A DNA stretch of 64,000 bases from Bombyx mori (lineage: Eukaryota; Arthropoda; Insecta; Lepidoptera; Bombycidae). The translations under genes and the position numbers were made by a program. The notes below the pieces were generated by a model. The model was given only the letters and a program-made list of their open reading frames with translations. It did not search any database and was not told the DNA's origin. The DNA is taken from contig NC_085108.1 in NCBI RefSeq assembly GCF_030269925.1, positions 4,588,001 through 4,652,000 of the forward strand, read 5' to 3'. Position 1 is the first letter of the stretch, and each line of letters starts with the position of its first letter. Below are positions 52,986 to 64,000 of this stretch, in pieces.

Positions 52986-53823
52986 AACTGCTTTGCGATC
53001 GAAATGAGAGGCTTAGTGGTCCACGTGAACTCATAACGCATCCTAACAACGACACAGAAGAGTGATCATAACTCGATCTATTCAGACTAATTATGACGGT
53101 AGTTGCATGTATTTTTTTTTTGTTTAAAGATTCATATCTTACATTACCGAATCAAGAAGGACGTTGAAACATATTGAAATTAACAAAAATAAAAAAAAGA
53201 AAGTTGTCCGACCGTATGTAATACTCGGAAACGACCAAGAAGCCGACCTTTAACATTGCACAGATACAATTACATTTCTTGACATTTAACAGGTTCGACT
53301 TGACACTTTCGTCACGGATTTTTGGGATACGAAAAAAAAAAAAAAAAAAAATCGTCTATGAACCCGCGATGTATTCGAATTGAAGGAATTCATTAATAGC
53401 TTCTTTTGGGTTCCTTTCACTTTACTTATAGCTTTATTTTAGAATTTCCTTGGGTATTCTCAAATCGAAGACGTATTTAAAGCTATTTTCACTGCGTCAC
53501 CAATTGTTTTTATTACTTTTTATTTTATTTTATTTAGGACTTATGCAGCGATTTCTTTTGCTTATCGGAGAAGAAAAAATCTATAGCATTCGCGGGAATG
53601 ATATTTCAATGGTATGACATTTACAACCCACCTTGAAACAGAGGTCGGAATCAACTGAAAAAATACCTACAGATTCTCTTCAAATATTATGACAGTGATT
53701 GATTAAAAAACTAAATAGCAATAAATATAAGAACGTTGTTATTAATTGCTTTGAGAATTACTTCTGTTATTACTACTTTGTGAAATATTAATAATTCCAA
53801 ATAAAGAAATCATTACCTATATC
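52986..53823. other. No gene supported
   Basis: Includes A(19) at 53332-53350; otherwise AT-rich. Confidence 0.4.
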
Positions 53824-54065
53824 GAGATGTGAAAGGCTATTTGGCTTAAGCGACATTTCTTCTTAAATTTAAAGGTCCATTTAATTGGTACAATAGTATC
53901 AACAAATTCGATGTTTTTTATTGAACTTCAATTAAGTTTACTCCAATGAAAATAGCTGAAGAAGCGTTTTTTGTTGGGATGCTTTTTTTTCAAATTATAA
54001 ACTTTAAATGACTCGCCTGCTAAGTTGCAAAAATGTCGCTAAAACCAAATAGCGTTTTGCCCCTC
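53824..54065. mobile_element. MITE family M1, most complete copy
   Basis: Inverted ends of about 38 bp: GAGATGTGAAAGGCTATTTG and GAGGGGCAAAACGCTATTTG, followed by GG-TT/AAGCGACATTT on both sides. Flanked by TATA-rich sequence, so the target duplication is unclear. Confidence 0.65.
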
Positions 54066-54269
54066 TATATAGTATTTTTTTAAGCCAACAGCAACGCATG
54101 ATGTCACATGTGGGTACCTCCATTTTGTCGCCGTATAGAGCTAGTAGCTTAGAGCATAGAGAAGTAAGAGTATAGAGCTTAATAAGATAGTAGCTAATAA
54201 TATCTGTTATGATTCTGACGATGTGAATTCATAAAATTATATTAAAAGCTTTTATGCGTATGTATTTTA

Positions 54270-54706
54270 GTGACATAGTGAGTTAAGAACGTATTTACAC
54301 TTAGTGTTTCATTGAATTATTTGTCACATAACTAAAGCGATTCAAATAAATGATTTTTTTGTGACATAGTGAGTTAAGAACTTACTTACACTTAGTGTTT
54401 CATTGAATTATTGATCACATAACTAAAGCGATTGAATAGGTGATTTTTTTTGTGACATAGTGAGTTAAGAACGTACTTACACTTAGTGTTTCATTAAATT
54501 ATTTGTCACATAACTAAAGCGATTGAATAGGTGATTTTTTTGTGACATAGTGAGTTAAGAACGTACTTACACTTAGAGTTTCATTAAATTATTTGTCACA
54601 TAACTAAAGCGATTGGAATAAGTGTTTTTTTTTGTGACATAGTGAGCTAAGAACGTACTTACACTTAGTGTTTCATTAAATTATTTGTCACATAACTAAA
54701 GCGATT
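54270..54706. repeat. 91-bp tandem array, about 5 copies
   Basis: Units start tgacatagtgagttaagaac at 54271, 54362, 54453, 54543 and 54635. Each contains an internal inverted pair, tTTGTGACATA and TTTGTCACATAA. Neighbouring copies are over 90% identical by eye. Confidence 0.92.
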
Positions 54707-54840
54707 TTTTTATTTCCCTTGTCGACGACGCCTTGTAGGATACGGCTCGCCTGATGGTGAGTGGTTACCGTCGCTCGTGGACATCAGCAATGCCAGGGTA
54801 AAAGCCAAACCGCTGCCCACGAATGAATGAACTCTTTCGA
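54707..54840 (-). mobile_element. LINE-A 3' end
   Basis: tttatttcccttgtcgacga, gcctgatggtgagtggttac, catcagcaatgccagggta. Directly abuts the tandem array. Confidence 0.72.
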
Positions 54841-55711
54841 TACTATCCGGAACCCAGAGCATCAAAACGATTCCGACAAACGGACGATTCTTTACAAACG
54901 GCGCGTTACTTTTTATGTTTCATATATCGAAATGATTGATAGGAGATTTGATGTCTTTTTTTGTTTTTGTTACGTCATTAGCAGTTAATTAGTTGTGAAC
55001 TCGATTGTTTGATGTTGTCGGCTGAGGGTGGATAGAGGTGGCCGCACGGTTATTTTTGTTGTTTGAAAGCAGTCTTGTTTGTTTTGATGTGTCTCTGTTG
55101 GTTTGATGATAAAATAAAAATGCAAATTGACATTGACAATGTCATTCACAATAATTGCTTTTGACACATTTCGTTTTACTGTTAAATGAGCGATCTCGTG
55201 AGGGGTCTGGTGTTAACAGGAACTGTGGATGTCGCGCCACATAAATACCGCTTTGAGACACGAAGTTAAGATCGAAGAAGGACTATATCTAAGACCTATC
55301 AAACCTGATAACTAAATAAACAAAAATGATTGGCTCGCAATACGCTTCGCCGTAACTCAGAATACTTTTGTTTAAGTTGACTTTACAAAAACATTCCTAA
55401 TGGAAAAATGTTCAATGAGAATTTCTTATACACAAACATATTTAGGATGACGTTATCTAATAGTAGGTATATTCTTCGACTTCAGTAGATAGCAGACACA
55501 GTTCAAAGTCGCTTTGAGCCAGCTTAAGTACGATTTCATCTCTATATTCTCTCTTTTAGGTTTATGGCGTTTCCTTTTAGATTTCGCCAATGTCAAATGT
55601 ATAATATAATACTCTGCTTTCTATAGCGGGCTTCGTGAACGAGCAAGGTCACAGATATTCACTAAGAATTAAGTGAATCATCTCTATATTAGTAATTTAA
55701 TTTTAAAATTT
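54841..55711. other. Nothing recognised
   Basis: AT-rich; a 60-codon ORF only. Confidence 0.4.
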
Positions 55712-55803
55712 TTGACGTTTTTGTATATTTGACAGTTTTGTATATTTGACAATTTTGTATATTTGACAGTTTTGTATATTTGACAGTTTTGTATATTTGA
55801 CAG
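55712..55803. repeat. 17-bp tandem repeat, about 5 copies
   Basis: Unit gttttgtatatttgaca, slightly variable. Confidence 0.9.
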
Positions 55804-56577
55804 ATTTCGTCATCACGGATGACTGTTTTTAAATAGATTTCTAACATAATGATCTGATCGATTTTAGGAACATACGAGTTTAAGTTTTCGAGCTTCGGGA
55901 GACAATGACATAGTCAGTGCCGATCCACATGCTTGAGACGTTTACACAAGATCGTTGCAGATTCAGAAGAGATTATAATTTAAAAAAAAACACCATTATT
56001 TTGGTGTAACAGTACTCTTAGACACGAATCCGTCTCGCACACAAAAGACGGCACGTTTGATCACAATTACAGCCTCGTCCGACAAATAAACGATCGCAGA
56101 CTGAAACGCAGGTGCCCCGCCCGATGATTTATTGGTAACACCAAAACAAATCGATACACTAATTGGATTGATTCGATTATTACATCAATCGATATTGCAC
56201 AACACTTTTGTTCGTTGAATGAGGATTTTTTTATTTAGCACCCTCGGCCTTTTGAGGCAGGTAGTTTTTGACAGTGACGTGTGAGACGTCACCGAACGTA
56301 ATTTTTTTTTCCCGATGGATGTTATAAAGCTAAGACATACGCCGAGAAAGGGTCTAGTATCAAGGCGATGGATTGTGATAGCCAGTCCGCATTTATAGAT
56401 GTTAAGGCGTACAGTGATCCCGTTCCATTGGATGCTGGTGATGTCTGTTTTCTCGTTAACGCTGATCGTGAAGAGCGTTCCCGATTTTAATTCCCTATGG
56501 ATTTATTTTTAGCAGCAGACTCTTGTGCTGTCCTATCCTCGGGTGGACATACGACGTGTTTGTCACAAAGTACAGCT
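55804..56577. other. No gene supported
   Basis: 56340-56500 is GC-richer and could be a remnant of a retroelement ORF on the minus strand, but no motif is clear. Confidence 0.3.
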
Positions 56578-56735
56578 TTAAGCTCAGGTTGGTGAGCTCA
56601 TGGGCCCAACCTGAGAGAATTTGCTAACGCTGGCCCTAGCAAGAGCAGTGCTTCGCTGAATCGGGAAACCACTGGGAATCGGAATCGCGACCCACTGAGA
56701 AGATCCGGCGAGAAACTCAGGCTGTATCTGTGAGA
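56578..56735 (-). mobile_element. LINE-B-related 3' end
   Basis: ctcaggttggtgagctcatg, ctagcaagagcagtgcttcg, gacccactgagaagatccgg, gagaaactcag. Confidence 0.75.
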
Positions 56736-57511
56736 AAGAGTTTGGTATTTGCACTGTGCTAGCTTAGGAATTTTATTTATTTTATATTTTCTATTTCTAG
56801 ATAAGGGTTATACGAACGTTGCTATTCATAGTTTAAAAAAAAACAGTAATTCATTGTTATATAATAAGTATAGCAGTTGTAAGAACACCTGAGATATTCG
56901 CAGTTCGATATTCAAATCGTACATTAAAATTTTGTTTTGCAAATTGAAATTCTTGTTGGACGTTACGAAACATAGTACCAACCTACAAGTTACAACTAGA
57001 GAGACACGGCGTCTTGAGTAAGCATCCGGTGGTCCAATCGAGCCAATATACGTACCAGCTCAACATGACCCCCGATAGCTTACACAATTTCCCCTCTAAG
57101 CCCGCATTAGTTCGAGTTAAGAAGCGAGGGGGAGTTCATTTTAAACTGGCCGCCATCACTTGAGCGTATTACGGGTTAATCGGGACTTCCTACTTATGGA
57201 CCCGTGAGCGAACCGCCACTGAGATTTGTTCCAATTTCGAATTTGAACTTTTGATTATGGAACGTACTCGGGCGAGCTAATACGAAACGACCTCGTGTTC
57301 TTAATTAATAAAACCTGCATTCGAAAACGTTCGAATGTTCGATCATTCTTTTTGTTGTTGTACTAATTCAATTCTCTTTGGTTGGTAACTGTTAATAATT
57401 TTATGTTGCTCTTCCTGGATTTTCAAAACAGTGAATTCGACTAAAGAACATTCGTATCTCGGATAAAAAATTACAACAGTGAAATATTAAACTGAAGGTT
57501 AAATTATTTTA
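56736..57511. other. Nothing recognised
   Basis: No ORF above 60 codons. Confidence 0.4.
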
Positions 57512-57936
57512 TCTATATATTAATACGTGAAGCAAAAATTTTGTATCCCGTTTTACGAAAATTGCGCGGACGGAGGAGTATGAAATTTCCCACACTTATA
57601 GAGAATATAGAGAAGGAGTTCAGAATGTAAATATTTTTTTTAAAGTATGCAATACATTCAATCAATAAAAAATTCATTATACACACTACGATGTATTTGA
57701 CGCACACACGTATGCATACTATTTATTTATTGTCAAACTTTTCTTCTTGACGTCTGTGGTCAAATCGAGGATAGATTAAATATTGTTTGTCTTTATTAAT
57801 ATTTGTCTAAAGTGTAGTCTTGACGAAATTTGTGATTATAAAAATATAATAGTCTTTGAAAATAGAATCATAATAATGCTCAAACTTATAATTTCAATTA
57901 AATATAGTCAAATTTAGATTACTGCGGGACCACTAG
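57512..57936 (+). mobile_element. Non-autonomous Helitron H1, 425 bp
   Basis: TCTATATATTAATACGTGAAG through CCACTAG|T; the terminal hairpin is mutated (tagtcaaatttagatta). Confidence 0.85.
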
Positions 57937-58174
57937 TCCAATTAAATGCAACTGACATTAAGATTCTGAAGTTAATTTTTGTTATTGGCGGGAAGTATAC
58001 TTTTGTGTCTGACGTAGGCTTGTGGTGCAGTCCGTAATTTAATAACCGAGTTATTGGAATACCGAACAGTTCTTTTCAAGCTACAATTAATTACATCAAT
58101 GGAATCATTGTAAATATATTTTTCTTGCAATAGACATTGACCGAACGTGCGTCTATTCAACGTACATATATACG

Positions 58175-58627
58175 TATTGAAGTCGTCGTGGCCTAAAAGA
58201 TAAGACGTCCGGTGCATTCGTTGTTGCGATGCACCGGTGTTCGAATCCCGCAGGCGGGTACCAATTTTTCGAATGAAATACGTACTTAACAAATGTTCAC
58301 GATTGACTTCCACGGTGAAGGAATAACATCGTGTAATAAAAATCAAACCCGCAAAATTATAATTTGCGTAATCACTGGTGGTAGGACCTATTGTGAGTCC
58401 GCACGGGTAGGTACCACCGCCCTGCCTATTTCTGCCGTGAAGCAGTAATGCGTTTCGGTTTGAAGGGTGAGGTAGCCGTTGTAACTATACTGAGACCTTA
58501 GAACTTATATCTCAAGGTGGGTGGCGCATTTACGTTGTAGATGTCTATGGGCTCCAGTAACCACTTAACACCAGGTGGGCTGTGAGCTCGTCCACCCATC
58601 TAAGCAATAAAAAAAAAAAAAAAAAAA
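58175..58627 (+). mobile_element. Full-length Bm1 SINE with tRNA-derived head
   Basis: The only fully intact plus-strand copy. Head agtcgtcgtggcctaaaaga with A box and B box (ggtgttcgaatcccg, 58236-58250), linker cttccacggtgaaggaata, body from ggtggtaggacctattgtga, poly(A) of about 19. Internal Pol III promoter elements are intact. Confidence 0.95.
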
Positions 58628-59639
58628 TACATATTTCCTTTTGTGTCTATGCTTTTTTATTTTTTTTATTTAAATATTTTTATTTTATTTTTAATTGAAG
58701 AATATTAACTTAACGTTCCCAAGCGATCTAATATAAGGCGTTGTCTGTGCATTTTGTTTAAAAAATTCATAGTGAAATTTGGTAACAATTTATTTTTAAA
58801 CAAGCTATTTCAAAATTCAAAATCATTTATTTCAACTTAGATGTCAGTATGACACACTTGTGGAATGTCAAAATATAAATAACAATGTTAACTCTACCAC
58901 CGGTTCCAAAAAAAGCCACAGTCCTGAGAAGAACCGGTGAAACAAACTCAGCGGGCTTTTTTTTTTGTTTTTTCTCAAATATTTTTTTTTTAAAAAATAA
59001 GTAACAATATTTGCAATAAACGAAAAAACAAGTCAAAAATACAATTAAAAAATAAAAATAATAATGAAAAATGAAACATTACAGATATAATATGTACATA
59101 ATCTAACTATAATTGTTCCAAATACGAAGCGATTTGGCCTATGCTTAAAAATCTCCAATATTCTCGATACAAACTCGACCTCAAGTCTCCAAGACAGCAG
59201 TCTCAGAGAATTCAAATTGTAATAGTTTAACCACTTAAGTCAACAGGTGGATCGATAGTCGTTTGTCCACGTTTTTTTTTCTTAGCAACACTGAATATTG
59301 AAATGACATATGTAAACGTCACTGTCACATTTGACAGAACATTTCGCGATACCACACGAAATTTCAAAATTGGAACAAAGCAACGAGCAAAACGTGGCGT
59401 ATTCATGAGCGCGTAACTTAAATGGTTTATAGGAACAAAAACAAAAAAAAAAAAAAACCACGACCATTTCACGTGGACACCTCATTCCCTCACGCCACTT
59501 TCTGAGTTCGGTCGAAGCTGATAAACGTTTAATATTAATGAGGTGTTATTTTATACTGGTCCAGTCGTTTACACGAGTCTTTGTTGTGTGTTTTCATTAT
59601 TCAATATTTATTAAATAAAACCTTATTTATATTGACGAA
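58628..59639. other. No gene supported
   Basis: 58885-58966 (ccaccggttcc, cctgagaagaaccggtgaaa, actcagcgggc, T run) resembles a recurrent lepidopteran retroposon tail. The rest is AT-rich with A/T runs. Confidence 0.4.
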
Positions 59640-60270
59640 TGAAAGCCTATTTGGTTTAAGTGATATTTTATCAACTTTACAGGACAGCTATTTAAAGTTC
59701 AAATTTTGGAAATATATCGTAACAAAAAAATTTTTTTTTAATTGTTTAGATGGGTGGACGAGCTCACAGCCCACCTGGTGTTAAGTGGTTACTGGAGCCC
59801 ACAGACATCCACAACGTAAATGCACCACCCACCTTGAGATATAAGTTCTAAGGTCTCAAGTATAGTTACAGCGGCTGCCCCACCTTTCAAACCGAAACCC
59901 ATTACTGCTTCACGGCAGAAATAGGAAGGGTGGTGGTACCCACCCGCGCGGACTCACAAGAGGTCCTACCACCAGTAATTACGCAAATTATAATTTTGCG
60001 GGTTTCATTTTTATTACATGTTATTCTTTCACCGTGGAAGTCAGTCGTGAAAATTTGTTGAGTGCGTATTTCATTAGAAAAATTGGTACCGGTGCATCGC
60101 TCAACGCGAATGCACTGGACGTCTTATCCGTTAGGCCACGACGTCTTTAGCTATTTGAATGGGGTAAGCTTAATTGAAGCTCAATTAAAAACATCGAACT
60201 GTTGATGCTAATACCAAATGAAACGGACCTTTAATCAATCCCTTCACCCCTCGTTATGTGAGTGTACTTC
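59640..60270. repeat. MITE family M1-related sequence interrupted by Bm1
   Basis: Left: gaaagcctatttggtttaag (59640-59710). Right, reverse orientation: aattgaagctcaattaaaaa, accaaatgaaacggaccttt, cacccctcgtta (60149-60256). Both match M1; Bm1 sits between. Confidence 0.55.
59729..60148 (-). mobile_element. Bm1 SINE, near full length
   Basis: Poly(T), attgtttagatgggtggac, complete body, linker, and tRNA-like head ending ggccacgacgtctttag. A small deletion removes part of the B box. Confidence 0.93.
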
Positions 60271-60542
60271 ATCGAACCATATACTCCAAAAATCTCTTAA
60301 CTAAACCGCCAAATAACACAAGCACAAAGAGTTCGTATATCTGTGTTTAGCACACTTTTATTAGCTTGGTATGTATATATGTTTGTTAGGGTATCTTTGA
60401 TTATCATTTTTACAGACCTCAAGAGGTCTGATAAGCTTCAAAATTTGTACAAAGACCAAAGACCTATCAAATAATTTTATAACTTCGTTATAATATTCTG
60501 ACTAGCGTCAACAGGATCTAAAAAAAAAGATGTCATTAATAG

Positions 60543-60880
60543 TTTTTTTTTTTTAATGATTGAAGGATTACTGGTGGCCCGGAGGCATTTTCAGTTTCAC
60601 CAGGACAGGTGGGCGAGCAAAGGCTCAGCCAGGAGGGGTGGGATTTGCTAACAGCTACCCGAGCGCCTCCGAAGGAGACTTAACAGCTCAAGAGCAGCTG
60701 CTTCGCGAATGAATCTACTACCGGATCGGCATCGCGACCCGCTGAGAAGATCCGGCGAAAAACTCAGCGAGCTGATTCATGGGTTAGGTTGCACGGCGAA
60801 CTCTTTGTCGAGTTGGACGAGTACGGTTACCGGGGTCCCTAAGCCTGCTCCTAATGTTAGAGCTGAACCTCATTAATTGC
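60543..60880 (-). mobile_element. LINE-B-related 3' end, long copy
   Basis: Poly(T), gaaggattactggtggccc, ccaggacaggtgggcgagca, gctacccgagcgcctccga, gacccgctgagaagatccgg, ctttgtcgagttggacgagt, cggttaccggggtccct. A sister family of LINE-B sharing the last third. Confidence 0.75.
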
Positions 60881-61283
60881 TACGTAAACATATGTATATC
60901 ACTAGTAAGTCGGCCATGTCCTGTCAGTGTCCATGACAAATGCATCGGTAGCAACGTTTCCATCATCAATTACAGTCATTGAAATTGAAGCAACACTTGA
61001 CATTTAATACTCCACGAGTTTTATCTCGTGTCGTCCGTAACATTGGAATCGATTCCGTGCCACGTGCACTCGAATGCGGGTTTCCTAGTATAGAAGACAT
61101 ATTTTTTTTCCTACACACAACTAGTTCAATACACATTTTTATGTGAATACCATTGGAAAATCTCATTTGTGTTGCGTAATTCTGGTTCGCGCGACCATTG
61201 TTCTAGAACGTTCTTCCTAATGATAAATTATCTTTTGTTTAGCTTTTAGCTGAGCTTAGGATGTAAGTGTTTTTCCAAATATT
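60881..61283. other. Nothing recognised
   Basis: No repeat or ORF of note. Confidence 0.4.
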
Positions 61284-61476
61284 AAGCACACTGAGTTTCT
61301 CGCCGGATTTTCTGAGTGGGTCGCGTTTGCGATCTGGTGGTACCTAGATTCTGCGAAAAAACTGCTCTTGCTAGGGTTAGTGCCAGCAACGTCTTCTGGT
61401 CAGAGGCCCGTGAGCTCATCTACTTGTCAGATGACGCTGGCATAATCCTCTAAAGTTAGGTAGGCAAAAAAAACCA
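61284..61476 (+). mobile_element. LINE-B 3' end with poly(A)
   Basis: cactgagtttctcgccggat, gattctgcgaaaaaactgct, gtgagctcatctac, ttaggtaggc and A(8). Confidence 0.78.
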
Positions 61477-61584
61477 CAATACTTCGTCCCGTGACCATCT
61501 TTGTCAAAAGGACAGCCGTCTCATAGTAAAATAATAAATAGACGTGACTATGTTATTGACTCGTTTTTATTAGCTTCAACTGTC

Positions 61585-61790
61585 TATAATATTTTGGTCA
61601 TGTTGCACCCAGGGATACCAGCAATTTGGAATGCCTTGTGGAGACCGGTAAAATAAAAATACCAGTCAGCAACGCACTCCACCAAGCTACAGAACGGGGT
61701 GGAGACGGCTAGTTGACAGAATTAAACGGTGTCATGATCCTCAGCAATGAGGGACCGACTGAAGAGAGAGAGAGAGAGTCTATAATAAAG
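61585..61790 (+). mobile_element. LINE 3' end (RTE-like), short
   Basis: A frame reading WRRLVDRIKRCHDPQQ-stop followed by (GA)n at 61765-61778. The HDPQQ-type ending is common to one lepidopteran LINE family. Confidence 0.6.
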
Positions 61791-62221
61791 TTATTTTTCA
61801 ACGCGATTTTCTCCGACTTCAAAACGTCCGATCAACTTGAAAACTCGCACACGCGTCAATGACTCAATGACTATACAATAGTTAAATAATAAAACACTTT
61901 AGCCTAATATCTTGATTAAGATAAACAAGAGAAAGAAACCTATATAATTCTCGAATCGGCTTGCTGTTAAAAAGGGGCGCCATTTTATTTTTCAAACTAC
62001 ATTTACTAGATGCAACAACAATGAATCGACAATAAATTATTAATGTTTCCTTGTTTTTACGTAATAAGTAATTCTTTAGCACGGCTCCTATTGATAATGA
62101 CTCAAGTCGCTAGTTAATCTTTATATTATAAGACAAATCGTTACTAATAAGCTAGTAATTGTTTGGATTGTAAGCAGCAATGCTTACATCTCGCACGAAC
62201 TGGGATGTGTGTAAAGCGTTG
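61791..62221. other. No gene supported
   Basis: 61815-61880 matches the dispersed repeat at 13100-13228. Confidence 0.4.
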
Positions 62222-62403
62222 GCGTTTGAAAGAAGGATTACTGGTGGCCTGGAGGTCTTTCCAGTTTTACCAGGACAAGTGGGCGAGCAAGGGCTCAGCT
62301 AGGAGAGGGGGGATTTGCTAACAGCTACCCGAGTGACTCTAAAGAGACCCTAACAACTCAAGAGCAGCTGCTTCGTGAATGAATCTACTACCGGATCGGT
62401 ATT
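62222..62403 (-). mobile_element. LINE-B-related 3' end
   Basis: gaaggattactggtggcctg, caagtgggcgagcaagggct, gctacccgagtgactctaaa, actaccggatcgg. Pair of 60543-60880. Confidence 0.72.
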
Positions 62404-62661
62404 GATATGTTATATTGTGATCTTGTCATCCTTATTGATAGAGCAAGGTGCCTATAGTGACGTTAATAGGTTATAGGCACGTCACGTCTTATAAGGCATA
62501 TGGCGGTCCGTTATCGCCCTTCGGATCCGAAGCCTAAGGCCTTTGTCGTGGCCTTTACCGGTACTTAGGTCATTTAGGTTTGATACCACCTCGCTGCGTA
62601 TCACTTACTGTGTTTGAACGGCGTGATATCGCAGACGACTGCTGGCTCGTATAAAATAGAA

Positions 62662-62948
62662 CTAGATGATGATATTTTTTTTATAACGCCATCTTGTTGT
62701 GTCTTTAAAGCGGTTAGTTGCCCTCGATTAAGAAAAGTAGTATTATTATTCGTCAATAGATGTCGGGTGGAGTTGATTATTGAAAACACGAATAAAACAA
62801 CATTTCCTGAAAATAAATCGTAGCTAGATCGATTTATCGCCCCCGAAATCCCCTGTATACAAAATTTTATAAAATCGTTGGAGCCGTTTCCGAGATTCAA
62901 TTTATATATATATTAATATACAAGAATTGCTCGTTTAAAGGTATAAGA
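62662..62948 (-). mobile_element. Non-autonomous Helitron H4, second copy
   Basis: A|CTAGATGATGATA, interior gatcgatttatcgcccccga and ggagccgtttccgagattca, end cgtttaaaggtataaGA|T. The 3' hairpin seen at 21094-21104 is missing. Confidence 0.78.
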
Positions 62949-63299
62949 TAAGATATGATGTCGACAAAAGAGAATATCACCTTCAACAGAACAAAACAAG
63001 AATATCATCATTGTAGTCTAATCATTTTAAATCAAAAATGCATTTTTAATTAACCCTTTGACTGACTGTAGGTTACCAGTGCCCTACGCGGCGCACTGAA
63101 GTAATTATGTCGATTTCTGTTACCTACTAACGCGTCTGGATTGCTTAACTTTGTCTTCTATTGTTTTTAATGTATGTTGTAGTCATTTATGTCTCTCAGA
63201 AATAGATTCATTCTCAGCATCGTTCGGATTTGTCTTCCCTAAAGTCTACTAGATATTATTGTAGCGCCTTAAAAGACAGAGAGAGATAGGGGAAACATT

Positions 63300-63420
63300 A
63301 AATACAAAAAAAAAGTACAATTGGCGGTCTTATCGCTAAGAGCGATCTCTTCCAGACAACCATCAGGTGGAAAAGAATCGTTTGGAAACTCGATTGGAAC
63401 ACGAGGTGTACCAATCGATT
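63300..63420 (-). repeat. LINE-tail-like segment inside the piggyBac MITE
   Basis: The plus strand has acaattggcggtcttatcgc, taagagcgatctcttccaga and caaccatcagg. The reverse matches, from memory, a very common lepidopteran retroelement 3' end. Confidence 0.45.
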
Positions 63421-63425
63421 GAAAT

Positions 63426-63470
63426 ATATATATGTATACACATACACACTTATACACATATACATACACA
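63426..63470. repeat. AT/CA-rich simple sequence
   Basis: atatatatatgtatacacat and following acacata units. Confidence 0.75.
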
Positions 63471-63696
63471 ATTCCTTACTTATAGTAGCCTATAGTAGCC
63501 TAACAGAAATTGACATAATTACTTCAGAGGGCCACGTAGGGTATCGTTGACCTAAATATTAGTCAAAGAGTTAAGGTTAACTTAACAAGCATAGAATAGA
63601 CTATAGCACAGAAGCCCTAGCAGCTTCCATATGAAAAAAAGGATCACGAGAATCGGTTCACCTAGAAAAAAGTTCTCAACCAACACATATTAAGCT

Positions 63697-63842
63697 CGGA
63701 CGGGCGGCTTACGCCTCTGCCCATTTCTACCGTAAAGCAGTTTGAAGAGTAAGGCAACCGTTGTACTGTAAAAACCGAGACCTTATGTAAGCTCCGGTGA
63801 CCACTTAGCACTAGGTGACCCATAAACTCGTCCACATATCAA
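63697..63842 (+). repeat. Diverged Bm1-like SINE
   Basis: gcccatttctaccgtaaagc, ccgttgtactgtaaaaaccg, gctccggtgaccacttagca, ctcgtccacatatc. The tgtaaaa motif ties it to the copies at 22891 and 49153. Confidence 0.65.
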
Positions 63843-64000
63843 TCAAACAAGCATACACATAAAACATAGAGTCGAATTGAGATCTTCTGAAGTCGGTTAA
63901 AAATAATAATAAACCTTTACTGTATTAATATTCAAATTCAACGCAACTCTGTCTGGTGTGAACGTAGCGTGATGGTGCTCCGAAGTGACTGTGGCGTTTC

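Larger units (their letters stand above)
63050..63574. mobile_element. piggyBac-type MITE, about 525 bp, TTAA ends
   Basis: Inverted arms of about 75 bp. The left starts TTAACCCTTTGACTGACTG and the right (reverse complement) TTAACTCTTTGACTAATAT. Both continue to ctgaagtaattatgtc and atttctgtta. TTAA at 63050-63053 and 63571-63574. No transposase. Confidence 0.72.
12507..64000 (-). other. Dll: Large Dll intron (at least 51 kb), extends past the window
   Basis: The acceptor for the exon at 12506 is in place, but no exon with the first 44 homeodomain residues was seen on the minus strand out to 64000. The interval is dominated by transposon-derived sequence. Inference: one long intron. A missed exon would change its size. 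Confidence 0.65.

Noticed and set aside
54270..54706. CRISPR-like array
   Set aside because: Whole 91-bp units are repeated without unique spacers and the genome is eukaryotic.
58180..58255. tRNA-like cloverleaf (also at 24130-24210 and 60085-60148)
   Set aside because: These are the tRNA-derived heads of Bm1 SINEs, not tRNA genes.
61765..61778. (GA)n as a GAGA-factor element
   Set aside because: It is the simple-sequence tail of a LINE 3' end.

Overview
The window is lepidopteran nuclear DNA, almost certainly silkworm (Bombyx mori or B. mandarina). It holds about 20 full or partial copies of the Bm1 tRNA-derived SINE, lepidopteran Helitrons, recurrent 3' ends of silkworm LINEs, and AT-rich single-copy sequence.

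The one host protein gene I can support is the 3' part of Distal-less (Dll), on the minus strand. Five coding exons were rebuilt from splice signals and reading phase: 12377-12506 (homeodomain residues from V45, with the WFQNRRSKYKK signature), 11802-11992, 11203-11286, 1694-1830 and 1411-1429 (end of the protein, ...LLTVWPAV, then stop). Phases agree at every junction (1, 0, 0, 2). The first half of the homeodomain and the N-terminus were not found, so 12507-64000 is read as one intron of at least 51 kb. The 9.4 kb intron before the penultimate exon contains a tRNA-Ile(AAT) gene.

Layout: 1-1410, Dll 3' UTR and downstream; 1411-12506, Dll 3' exons, a tRNA, a Harbinger-type MITE, a deleted Rep/helicase Helitron nested in another Helitron, and a 42-bp minisatellite; 12507-64000, intron packed with Bm1 SINEs, a second tRNA-headed SINE, Helitrons of at least four terminal types, RTE-like LINE tails, two recurrent LINE 3' ends (called LINE-A and LINE-B here), and MITEs with hAT-, piggyBac- and Harbinger-type target sites. 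There are also tandem arrays (91-bp, 17-bp) and a perfect 16-bp-arm palindrome.

The most notable observations are: a 28-codon in-frame Dll exon whose 3' end resembles that of the preceding exon (possible exon duplication or cassette exon); several exactly reconstructable nested insertions; and a 1.12-kb unknown insert flanked by an 8-bp direct repeat inside a Helitron. I saw no wholly new multi-gene system. Family names rest on recalled hallmarks, because no database search was possible.
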